A stretch of 59,997 nucleotides of DNA from [Mycobacterium] manitobense. Its GTDB lineage: Bacteria > Actinomycetota > Actinomycetes > Mycobacteriales > Mycobacteriaceae. The notes under the pieces were generated by a model. The model did no database searches. It worked only from the letters and a program-made list of their open reading frames with translations, and was not told where the DNA came from. The position numbers and the translations under genes were made by a program. Below are positions 8,850 through 16,680 of this stretch, in pieces (position 1 is the first letter of the stretch; every line of letters begins with the position of its first letter). Location: NCBI RefSeq assembly GCF_025821665.1, contig NZ_JACKSJ010000266.1, forward strand, positions 1-59,997, read 5' to 3'.

Positions 8850-8900
8850 GTGCTCAGTATCCCGTACCCCCGACTACCTCGGTGCCACGAATCCGACGGG
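8850..8900 (-). repeat. Duplicated leader, copy B (probable promoter)
   Basis: It matches 5699-5749 at 47 of 51 positions. On the minus strand the -10-like GATACT (complement of 8856-8861) again lies about 32 bases before the GTG start at 8817. Part of the repeat (8874-8900) is inside the 3' end of the membrane-protein gene that follows it on the plus map. Confidence 0.6.
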
Positions 8901-10634
8901 CCCGGGGGAGATGCACACAGACAGCGCTGCGGTGTTCGCCCGCACCTCGATCGCATCACCGGCACCGGGCAGCCGCACGAACACCCGGTTCAATCCGGGC
9001 CGCACCGGCACCCTGGCTTCGCGTCCCTCCGGCAGCGACATCGTCAACGACCCGTCACTGTTGGCGAGGTAGTTGATCTCCGCCGTCCAGTCCGCCGGCA
9101 GCAGCGGCCCGTCCAGCGGGATGCGCACCGGGGCGTCGGGCTGCACCAGGTATCCGCACTGCGGTTCCGGCCCGGGCCGGATCGCCCGCACCCACGTCAC
9201 CAGCGCGTCGACCACCCGTCCCGTCCGGTCCAGCATCCGCAAGTCCGTTGCGGCATCGGCGAACTCGGGACGGTCGCGAACCAGCGCGAACATGTGGCTG
9301 GCCAGATTCTCCGGCCACGCCACCCGCTGCAGGATCAGCGGATCGACCTCCTGGTCCAGCATCGTCTCGCCCGGACCGACCGCGGCCAGGCCCGATCTGG
9401 CGTTCGCCACATACGCCGGCACCGGGCTGTCACGCCACACCGTGAGGAACGTCGCCGTCGAATACAGGCTGCTGCCAACGAAAGCCGCCACCGCGGCGAC
9501 CACCACCACCGACCGCATCCGCGACGCGTCCAGCCACGCCGACACCCGATTCGGTGCACACAGCCCCACCGCCATCAGCATCGCCAGCACCACCACCAGG
9601 TCCGGGAAGTACCGCAGCGTCTGCGCCAGTTCGAGCGCCGTGAACTGCGACGAGCGCATCAGGTAGATCGGCACCTGGCACGCGACGGCGTAACCCACCG
9701 CCACCAACCAGACCGGTCCGATCCGCTGCTTGCGCGCCAATGACACCGCCACCACCGCGGCCAGCGCCACCCAGCCCAGCACCATCGATGCCACCGGCGG
9801 CGTCCCCCACGGTGACGCGGGCGCCCAGCGCTGCCACTCCCACGGCCCGCCCACCAGGCCCGGCACGATGCCGTGGGTGATCGAGCGCGCCAACAGGTCC
9901 CATGTCATCGCCAGGTCGGTACTCCACCGCTGCTGGTCGACCACCAGCACGTAAAGCGCGATCCACGCCGCCACCAGCGCCAGCGACGCGATCCACAATC
10001 GCTGTCCCCGCCGCCACACCGCGGCCACCGGCTCGCCACGCACATGCGCCAGCAGTGCCGTCACCGCGAACGCGACGAACGGGATCACCGCCGCCTTCTC
10101 GAAGAACAGCAGCCCACCGAAGAGCACCAGCACACCCGACACCGCGTACCGCGCACGCCCGGTGCGCACCAGCAGCACGGCGTCGGCGCTCACCCAGGCC
10201 AGCGCCGCCAGCATCGGCAGCGAGTTCAGCGCCGCCGCCCACCATGCGAAGCCGGGCACCGCCAACGGTGTGAACAAGGCGAACGTCAACGGCAGCAACA
10301 ACACCGGTCGCCAGCCCAGGATCACGTGCAGCACCCGCAGCAGCGCCAGCGACGCCAGCGCCTGCAACACCACCAGGCTCAGTGCGGGTAGCACCCAGCT
10401 CCACGGGGCCACCCGCGTGATCGCGCCGGACAGCAGGAACGCCGCGGGCATCACGTGCCCGTCGTGATCGTCGAACAGGAACGACGGCGACAGCAGCCCC
10501 GACGTCCCGGCCCGCCCGATCAGGATCAGGTCGTCCCAGTAGAAGTAGCCGCCGAACGCCAGCACTCCGCGCAGCACCAGGTGCACCGCGATCAGCGCGG
10601 CGGCGAGACGCGCGACCCGGTTCAGCCGGCCCAC
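8874..10634 (-). CDS. Polytopic membrane protein (Rv3635-like)
   Basis: About 586 residues. The first ~400 hold roughly ten hydrophobic segments, with FGGYFYWDDLILIGR after the first segment. This layout, with an acidic pair in the first extracellular loop, is reminiscent of GT-C type glycosyltransferases. The last ~170 residues look soluble and end in a beta-rich domain. I chose GTG 10634 (VGRLNRVARL), which overlaps the 3' end of galE by 13 bases. Pairing with galE and memory of Rv3634c-Rv3635 suggest a role in cell-envelope sugar assembly, but this is inference. No catalytic motif is certain. Confidence 0.7.
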   Translation of the reverse strand: MGRLNRVARLAAALIAVHLVLRGVLAFGGYFYWDDLILIGRAGTSGLLSPSFLFDDHDGHVMPAAFLLSGAITRVAPWSWVLPALSLVVLQALASLALLRVLHVILGWRPVLLLPLTFALFTPLAVPGFAWWAAALNSLPMLAALAWVSADAVLLVRTGRARYAVSGVLVLFGGLLFFEKAAVIPFVAFAVTALLAHVRGEPVAAVWRRGQRLWIASLALVAAWIALYVLVVDQQRWSTDLAMTWDLLARSITHGIVPGLVGGPWEWQRWAPASPWGTPPVASMVLGWVALAAVVAVSLARKQRIGPVWLVAVGYAVACQVPIYLMRSSQFTALELAQTLRYFPDLVVVLAMLMAVGLCAPNRVSAWLDASRMRSVVVVAAVAAFVGSSLYSTATFLTVWRDSPVPAYVANARSGLAAVGPGETMLDQEVDPLILQRVAWPENLASHMFALVRDRPEFADAATDLRMLDRTGRVVDALVTWVRAIRPGPEPQCGYLVQPDAPVRIPLDGPLLPADWTAEINYLANSDGSLTMSLPEGREARVPVRPGLNRVFVRLPGAGDAIEVRANTAALSVCISPGPVGFVAPR

Positions 10635-11614
10635 TCCGCACCCGGCGCGGCCGCCCGCGCCGCAAGGCTCGCCCGCCACGCTGACGACACCATGTCCTGC
10701 AGGGAGTGCCGCATCTGCCAGTCCAGGTCGCGGCGGGCGAGGTCGCCGGTCGCGACGATGCGGGCCGGGTCGCCGGGTCGCCGCGGCATGATGTCCGGTT
10801 CGAACTCGATGCCGGTCACCTCGCGGATCGCGGTCATGATCTCGCGCACCGAGGTGCCCGCCCCGCTGCCGAGGTTGTACACCGGTTCGACCGGCAGGCC
10901 GTCGGCCAGTCGCCGCGCCGCCGCGACGTGCGCCAGCGCCAGATCGGTGACGTGGATGTAGTCGCGGATGCAGGTGCCGTCGGGCGTCGGGTAGTCGTCG
11001 CCGTTGATCCGCGGGATCCGGCCCTGGTGCAGCATCTCGAACACGACGGGGAACAGGTTGTGCGGGCTGGCGTCGTAGAGCGCGTCGGACCCCGACCCCA
11101 CCACGTTGAAGTACCTCAGGCTGGTGTGCCGCAGGCCGCTGGCCCGGCCCAGGTCGCGCAGGATCCACTCGCCGATCAGCTTCGTCTCGCCGTAGGGCGA
11201 CTCCGGGCTGGTCGGCGTCTGCTCGTCGACGACGTCGGTGTCCGGCGTGCCGATGGTCGCCGCGCTCGACGAGAACACCACCTTGTCGACGCCCGCACCG
11301 TCGGCGGCCTTGAGCAGCGTCACCATCGCCGACACGTTCTGCTCGTAGGTGTGCAGCGGACGCGTCACCGACACCCCGGCGTACTTGTAGCCCGCGATGT
11401 GGATCACCCCGCTGACCTCGTGGCGGCTCAGCGTGTCGAACACCAGGTCCTCGTCGAGGAGATTGCCGCGCACGAACGGCACCGCGTCGGGCACGAAGTG
11501 CTCGATACCGGAGGAGAGATCGTCGATGACCACCACCGGCATGTCGGCGTCCAGCAGCGCGTGCACGACGTGCGAGCCGATGTATCCGGCCCCACCCGTC
11601 ACCAGCCAGGTCAT
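10622..11614 (-). CDS. galE: UDP-glucose 4-epimerase (NAD-dependent epimerase)
   Basis: A 330-residue extended short-chain dehydrogenase. It begins with the Rossmann motif TGGAGYIGSHVV and has the catalytic pattern Ser-Ser-Ala plus YGETK (Tyr-x-x-x-Lys). C-terminal substrate-binding features include LRYFNVVG and GDDYPTPDGTCIRDYIHV. It interconverts UDP-glucose and UDP-galactose, the precursor of cell-wall galactan. The ATG at 11614 follows AAGGAGGGCCG, a strong ribosome-binding site. Its end overlaps the next gene by 13 bases. It corresponds to the galE near Rv3634c in M. tuberculosis. Confidence 0.93.
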   Translation of the reverse strand: MTWLVTGGAGYIGSHVVHALLDADMPVVVIDDLSSGIEHFVPDAVPFVRGNLLDEDLVFDTLSRHEVSGVIHIAGYKYAGVSVTRPLHTYEQNVSAMVTLLKAADGAGVDKVVFSSSAATIGTPDTDVVDEQTPTSPESPYGETKLIGEWILRDLGRASGLRHTSLRYFNVVGSGSDALYDASPHNLFPVVFEMLHQGRIPRINGDDYPTPDGTCIRDYIHVTDLALAHVAAARRLADGLPVEPVYNLGSGAGTSVREIMTAIREVTGIEFEPDIMPRRPGDPARIVATGDLARRDLDWQMRHSLQDMVSSAWRASLAARAAAPGAEWAG

Positions 11615-11668
11615 CGGCCCTCCTTCTTCCGTCGATCGGTCGGGCGCCAGGATATCCGGCAGAAAAGA

Positions 11669-11697
11669 TTGCAAGTGCTCACTAACTGATCTAGGGT
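11669..11697 (+). promoter_or_regulatory. Probable promoter of the amidohydrolase/TetR pair
   Basis: TTGCAA (11669-11674), a 17-base spacer and TAGGGT (11692-11697) fit a mycobacterial sigA-type promoter, with a start near 11704 and the ATG at 11724. A short inverted repeat AGTG-CT-CACT (11674-11683) lies in the spacer and could be a repressor half-site pair. Confidence 0.5.
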
Positions 11698-11723
11698 GAG
11701 CGGAACCAACCCCGGGAGGCGCC

Positions 11724-13511
11724 ATGCCCTACGACGTGATCATCCGCGACGGACTGTGGTTCGACGGGACGGGCGCCGCCCCCCGGGTGCGCACCCTGGG
11801 CATCCGCGACGGCGTGGTGGCCGCGGTGTCCGTCGGGCAGCTCGACGAGACCGGCTGCACCGACGTGATCGACGCCAGGGGCAAATGGGTCGTCCCCGGC
11901 TTCATCGACGTGCACACCCACTACGACGCCGAGGTGCTGCTCGACCCCGGCCTGCGCGAGTCGGTGCGCCACGGCGTGACGACGGTACTGCTCGGCAACT
12001 GCTCGCTGTCGACGGTGTACGCCGACTCCGAAGACGCCGCCGACCTGTTCAGCCGGGTCGAGGCGGTGCCGCGCAAGTACGTGCTCGGCGCCCTGCAGGC
12101 CCACAAGACCTGGTCGACGCCTGCCGAGTACGTCGCCGCCATCGACGACCTGCCGCTGGGGCCCAACATCGCCTCGATGCTCGGGCACTCGGACCTGCGC
12201 ACCGCGGTGCTCGGACTCGACCGGGCCACCGACGAGCGGACCCGGCCCACCCGGGCCGAGATGCGCACGATGGTCGAGATGCTCGACGACGCCCTCGACG
12301 CCGGCCTGCTCGGCATGTCCGGGATGGACGCGGCCATCGACAAACTCGACGGCGAGCGCTTCCGCTCCCGGGCGCTGCCCTCGACCTTCGCCACGTGGAA
12401 GGAGCGTCGCAAGCTGATCGGGGCGCTGCGCCGCCGCCGCCGGATCCTGCAGAGCGCCCCCGACGTCAAGAACCCGCTGACCGCGCTGCTGTTCTTCCTG
12501 GCCAGCAGCCGCATGTTCGGCCGCCGCGCCGGGGTGCGGATGAGCCTGCTGGTCTCGGCCGACGCGAAGTCCGCCCCGGGAGCCGCCCGCGTGTTCGGGC
12601 CCGGCACCCGGCTGCTCAACGCCGTCCTCGGCGCCAGCGTTCGCTTCCAGCACCTGCCGGTGCCGTTCGAGTTGTACTCCGACGGCATCGATCTGCCGGT
12701 CTTCGAGGAGTTCGGCGCAGGCACCGCCGCGCTGCACCTGCGGGAACAGCTGGAGCGCAACGAGTTGCTCGCCGACCCGGACTACCGGCGCCGGTTCCGC
12801 ACCGAGTTCGACCGCCGCATCCTCGGACCGACGCTGTGGCACCGCGACTTCCACGACGCCAAGATCGTTGCCTGCCCCGACGCCTCGCTCGTCGGCAAGA
12901 GCTTCGGCGACATCGCCGACGAGCGCGACTGCCATCCGCTCGACGCGTTCCTCGACGTGCTCGTGGAGAACGGTGAGCGCAACGTGCGGTGGACGACCAC
13001 CGTCGCCAACCACCGGCCGCGCGAGCTCGACCGCCTCGCCGCCGAACCCTCTGTGCACATGGGCTTCTCCGACGCCGGAGCGCACCTGCGCAACATGGCG
13101 TTCTACAACTACGCGCTGCGGCTGCTCAACCGCACCCTCGAGGCCGACCGGGCAGGCAGGCCGTTCCTGTCGGTGCAGCGGGCGGTGTACCGGCTCACCG
13201 CCGAGGTCGCCGACTGGTTCGGCGTTCCGGCGGGCACCCTGCGCGACGGCGACCGGGCCGACTTCGTGGTGATCGACCCGGCCGGACTCGACGACTCCGT
13301 CGACGGCTACCACGAGGCCGAGGTCGACTTCTACGGCGGGCTGAGCCGCATGGTCAACCGCAACGACGCCGCGGTGGCCGCCACCGGCGTCAACGGCGTG
13401 GTCGTGTTCCGCGACGGTGAGTTCTGCGACGGCTACGGCACCACGGTGCGGGCGGGCCGCTTCCTGCGCGCCGGTGCCGAACCCGTCAGCCGCGTGAAAA
13501 CGCCTGTCTGA
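11724..13511 (+). CDS. D-aminoacylase-type amidohydrolase
   Basis: A 595-residue metal-dependent amidohydrolase of the N-acyl-D-amino-acid deacylase group. Visible features are the HxH motif FIDVHTHYDAE (His64, His66), GNCSLS with Cys93 (a metal ligand in characterised D-aminoacylases), LGHSDLR, and near the C-terminus GFSDAGAHL with the catalytic-type Asp. A small beta domain is made from both ends (VIIRDGLWFDGTG; NGVVVFRDGEF). Within the family it would hydrolyse an N-acylated amino acid or a cyclic amide; the actual substrate is unknown. The TetR gene follows one base after its stop, so the two are probably co-transcribed. Confidence 0.85.
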   Translation: MPYDVIIRDGLWFDGTGAAPRVRTLGIRDGVVAAVSVGQLDETGCTDVIDARGKWVVPGFIDVHTHYDAEVLLDPGLRESVRHGVTTVLLGNCSLSTVYADSEDAADLFSRVEAVPRKYVLGALQAHKTWSTPAEYVAAIDDLPLGPNIASMLGHSDLRTAVLGLDRATDERTRPTRAEMRTMVEMLDDALDAGLLGMSGMDAAIDKLDGERFRSRALPSTFATWKERRKLIGALRRRRRILQSAPDVKNPLTALLFFLASSRMFGRRAGVRMSLLVSADAKSAPGAARVFGPGTRLLNAVLGASVRFQHLPVPFELYSDGIDLPVFEEFGAGTAALHLREQLERNELLADPDYRRRFRTEFDRRILGPTLWHRDFHDAKIVACPDASLVGKSFGDIADERDCHPLDAFLDVLVENGERNVRWTTTVANHRPRELDRLAAEPSVHMGFSDAGAHLRNMAFYNYALRLLNRTLEADRAGRPFLSVQRAVYRLTAEVADWFGVPAGTLRDGDRADFVVIDPAGLDDSVDGYHEAEVDFYGGLSRMVNRNDAAVAATGVNGVVVFRDGEFCDGYGTTVRAGRFLRAGAEPVSRVKTPV

Positions 13512-13512
13512 C

Positions 13513-14106
13513 ATGGCCAGAACGCAGCAGCAGCGGCGGGCGGAGACCGTCAGCCGGCTCCTCGACGCCAGCATCGAGACGATCATCGAGGTCGGCTACG
13601 CACGGGCGTCGGCCAAGGTGATCGCCGGCCGGGCGCAGGTCTCCGACGGCGCCCTGTTCCGGCACTTCCCGACCATGGGCGACTTCATGGCGGCCACGGC
13701 CTATGAGGTGATGCGGCGCCAACTCGACCTGTTCACCAAGCAGGTCGCCGAGATCCCCGCCGACCAGCCCGCGCTCGAGGCCGTGCTGACGATCCTGCGC
13801 GACGTCACCGGCAACGACACCAACACGGTGATGTACGAACTGCTGGTCGCCGCCCGCACCGACGACAAGCTGCGGGCCACCCTGCGCGACGTGCTCACCG
13901 AGTACGCCACCAACATCGGTGACATCGCCCGCTCGCTGCCCGGCGCCGACGACTTCCCGCACGACATGTTCGGCGCGCTGGTGGCCATGCTCACCAACAC
14001 GTTCGACGGGGCGGCGCTGGTGCGGCCGGTGCTGCCGCAGCCAGAGATCGAGGCGCAACGCATCCGGCTGCTGGCCGCCCTGCTCAGTCCGCAGCCACCG
14101 GTCTGA
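13513..14106 (+). CDS. TetR-family transcriptional regulator
   Basis: A 197-residue regulator with an N-terminal helix-turn-helix (GYARASAKVIAGRAQVSDGA, then LFRHFPTMGDFM) and a variable helical ligand-binding domain. It starts one base after the amidohydrolase stop and probably controls that gene. Its 3' end overlaps the convergent membrane-protein gene by 23 bases. The ligand is unknown. Confidence 0.88.
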   Translation: MARTQQQRRAETVSRLLDASIETIIEVGYARASAKVIAGRAQVSDGALFRHFPTMGDFMAATAYEVMRRQLDLFTKQVAEIPADQPALEAVLTILRDVTGNDTNTVMYELLVAARTDDKLRATLRDVLTEYATNIGDIARSLPGADDFPHDMFGALVAMLTNTFDGAALVRPVLPQPEIEAQRIRLLAALLSPQPPV

Positions 14107-15349
14107 CGTCTGCACGGGCCAGCGCCACCAGGTGGACGGCGATGCCCACCACCGGACCGCACAGCAGCGCGACCACCGTCCGGGTCTCCAGGTCCAGCGG
14201 CAGCAGCAGCAACAGCACCGACGCGACCGTGGCGCCCACCCAGCCCGCCGCGTACGCCCGGTGCAGTGCCGCCGCGACAGTGGCCGCACCGGTCAGCGTG
14301 AGCAGCGCGATCGCCACCGCCGCCGCGGTGAGCCACGCCAGCAGCGCCCCGTCGGCCCGGTACTCCGCCCCGAATGCGTTCTGCAGCAGCCACGGTCCCA
14401 GCAGGCCTGCGGCGATCACGCCGACCGTGCCGAGCGCGAGAACTGCGACCGCGGGTGTGACGAGGGCCCGCAGTCGCCGGTCCTGCTGATCGACGAAGTG
14501 GGCGATCAGATTGCCCTGCATGGCCGTCAGTGGCACCAGCAGCGGCGCCCGCGTCAGCGTCACCGCGAGGATCACCACGCCACCCGCCGCGCCGAGGTCC
14601 TCCGAGGTGGCCTTCAGCAGGACCGGGAAACCCATCACCAGGATCGCGCTCGCGCCGGCGGCCGTCACCGAATGTGCCGCACCCCGAAGGAAAGTCACGA
14701 TTCCACCGGGGGTGAGCAGCCGGGCCGCCGCCCGGGTGGACGGCGACGCCGCCAGCATGATCAGCCACGCCACCGCGCCGGCCACCGTCGCCCACAGGAA
14801 TCCGACCAGGCCCCAGCCGAGCACGAACGTCGCCACCGCAACCACAACCCGGATGACGGCGTCGGTCACCATCAGCGACCCGTACTGCGTCCAGCGGTTC
14901 ACCCCGGCGAGCATCCCGAGCAGCGTTGCGTGTAGGCAGAATCCGGCAAGGCCGACGCTGAGCAGCACGACGCTCAGCCCGCCCGACTCGACGAACACGT
15001 GCCCCGACCACAACGGCGAACTGCCTGCGATCAGCAGCGCCGTCACCACCCCCACCATCGCGGCCACCCGCATCGGCGGTGTGCGCGCACCGGTCGTGAC
15101 CTCGAGGTGCCGCGACGAGCGGACCTCCCGGGTGGCCTCCTGCAGCAGGCCGTTCGCCGCGCCGGTCACCAGTCCGAACGCGCCCCAGAACACCCCGAAC
15201 ACCGAGAAGCCCTCGGGTTCGAGCGCACGCGCGGCCAGGTACAGCACGGTGTAGCCGCACAGGGCGGTCAGCGCCGTCGCCACCCCGACCCGGGCCACGC
15301 TGCCCCGGGTGACGGGCCCGGTCGCGGGCGCCCCGCCGACGTCGGTCAC
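14084..15349 (-). CDS. Flippase-like polytopic membrane protein (Rv3630-like)
   Basis: 421 residues with about 12 hydrophobic segments and few charged residues, the profile of the polysaccharide flippase/MATE (MOP) superfamily. The N-terminal half has FSVFGVFWGAFGLVTGAANGLLQEATRE, close to the substrate-lining first helices of Wzx-type proteins. The start GTG at 15349 overlaps the stop of the M1 peptidase gene as GTGA, so it is translated with that gene and with the Pls-type synthetase. In that context it may move a product or precursor across the membrane. It resembles Rv3630, whose function is not established to my knowledge, so transport is inferred from topology and context. Confidence 0.75.
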   Translation of the reverse strand: MTDVGGAPATGPVTRGSVARVGVATALTALCGYTVLYLAARALEPEGFSVFGVFWGAFGLVTGAANGLLQEATREVRSSRHLEVTTGARTPPMRVAAMVGVVTALLIAGSSPLWSGHVFVESGGLSVVLLSVGLAGFCLHATLLGMLAGVNRWTQYGSLMVTDAVIRVVVAVATFVLGWGLVGFLWATVAGAVAWLIMLAASPSTRAAARLLTPGGIVTFLRGAAHSVTAAGASAILVMGFPVLLKATSEDLGAAGGVVILAVTLTRAPLLVPLTAMQGNLIAHFVDQQDRRLRALVTPAVAVLALGTVGVIAAGLLGPWLLQNAFGAEYRADGALLAWLTAAAVAIALLTLTGAATVAAALHRAYAAGWVGATVASVLLLLLPLDLETRTVVALLCGPVVGIAVHLVALARADVRPVAAD

Positions 15350-16680
15350 AGCTTCGGCAGGTCCTTGGAGTACAGCCACGCGTCCCACAGCGGCCGCAGC
15401 GAGTCCCGCGCGTAATTCGCGGCCAGGCCGGTGAAGTCGTCGGTGAAGGCGGTGCTGTGGCGGTGCCGGGCCGTCCAGTCCCGCAGCAGGGCGAAGAAGT
15501 CGTCGTCGCCGAGATGGCGGCGCAGCACGTGCAGGGTCAGCGCGCCGCGCTTGTAGACCCGGTCGTCGAACATGTCGCGCGGGCCGGGGTCGGCCAGCAG
15601 CAGGTTCTCCGGCGAATCCGCCAGCCGGTGGTGGTAGTGCCGGGCCCACTCGTCGGCCGAACGGCCGCCGGAGTTCTCCGACCACAACCACTCCGCATAG
15701 CAGGCGAACCCCTCGTGCAGCCAGATGTCGCGCCACCGCCGTACGGTCACCGAGTTGCCGAACCACTGGTGGGCCAGCTCATGGGCGATTAGCCGTTCGG
15801 AATTTCGGTGCCCGTCACAGTGATTGGCGCCGAAGATCGACATGCCCTGCGCCTCGAGCGGAATCTCGAGGTCGTCGTCGGTGACCACCACCGTGTAGCC
15901 CGACGACAACGGATACGGGCCGAACAACTTCACGAACAGCTTCATCATCTGCGGCTGATGGTGGAAGTCGTGGTCGAAGTGGTGGCGCAGCCGCGGCGGC
16001 AGCGCGGCGTGGATGGGCACCGGCGACTTGGCCAGCCGGTGCCGCTCGTACATCCCGATCTGCAGCGTCACGAGGTAGGTCGACGTCGGCTCGGCCAGCT
16101 CGTAGGTCCACACCGTGTGCGCGGCGCGGGTGCGCCGGGACACCAGCTCGCCGTTGGCCAGCACCCGGTAGGGGCTGTCGGCGCTGACCTGGATGCGGTA
16201 GCTGGCCTTGGCGGCGGGATGGTCGTCGCACGGGAACCACGACGCCGCGCCGTTGGGCTGCCCGGCGACCAGTGCGCCGTTGGACAGCTCCTCGAAACCG
16301 ACGTCCCCCCAATGGGACCGGATCGGCCGGGGGTTGCCGCCGTAGCGGATCTCCACGGTCATCGCCGCGCCCGCGGGCAGCACCGCCGACAGCACGATGC
16401 GCAACTTCCCGTGCGCACTGCCGAACTGCGCCGGTCGCTTCCCGTTGACCGACACCTTGCTCACCGACAGCGCGTCGGACAGGTCGAGGGTGAAGTCGCG
16501 CAGCGCCGCGAGCGTCACCGCGGTGATGGTCACCGTGCCGGACAGCCGGTTGATCGCGACCTTGTACTCCAGGTCGAGTTCGTAGCGCGACACCCGGTAG
16601 CCGAAGTTGCCGTTGCGCGGCAGGTACGGGTCGATCACCGGCGCCGACGACTTCTTGGCGGCCTTCTTCGCACGCGTCAC
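15346..16680 (-). CDS. M1-family zinc aminopeptidase, encoded with the Pls-type synthetase
   Basis: 444 residues. The zinc site is complete: HELAH at residues 300-304 and Glu323 in WLHEGFACY, giving the spacing HEXXH-X18-E. The exopeptidase region before it reads LEAQGMSIFG, which takes the place of the GAMEN loop. The N-terminal ~200 residues form the beta-rich M1 domain. The protein is shorter than PepN because it lacks the large C-terminal helical domain. No signal peptide is visible, and the N-terminus is Lys-rich (VTRAKKAAKK). The GTG start overlaps the synthetase stop as GTGA, and its own stop overlaps the flippase-like gene the same way. A polymer-trimming or self-protection role is inferred from this context. 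Confidence 0.85.
   Translation of the reverse strand: MTRAKKAAKKSSAPVIDPYLPRNGNFGYRVSRYELDLEYKVAINRLSGTVTITAVTLAALRDFTLDLSDALSVSKVSVNGKRPAQFGSAHGKLRIVLSAVLPAGAAMTVEIRYGGNPRPIRSHWGDVGFEELSNGALVAGQPNGAASWFPCDDHPAAKASYRIQVSADSPYRVLANGELVSRRTRAAHTVWTYELAEPTSTYLVTLQIGMYERHRLAKSPVPIHAALPPRLRHHFDHDFHHQPQMMKLFVKLFGPYPLSSGYTVVVTDDDLEIPLEAQGMSIFGANHCDGHRNSERLIAHELAHQWFGNSVTVRRWRDIWLHEGFACYAEWLWSENSGGRSADEWARHYHHRLADSPENLLLADPGPRDMFDDRVYKRGALTLHVLRRHLGDDDFFALLRDWTARHRHSTAFTDDFTGLAANYARDSLRPLWDAWLYSKDLPKL

Noticed and set aside
8874..11168. 764-codon reading of the membrane protein starting inside galE
   Set aside because: The upstream 178 codons overlap galE in a different frame and are Arg/Pro-rich; the membrane protein begins at GTG 10634.
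11691..13586. 631-codon minus-strand frame opposite the amidohydrolase
   Set aside because: It covers a gene with clear metal-ligand motifs; the translated product is low-complexity and Val/Gly/Arg-rich.
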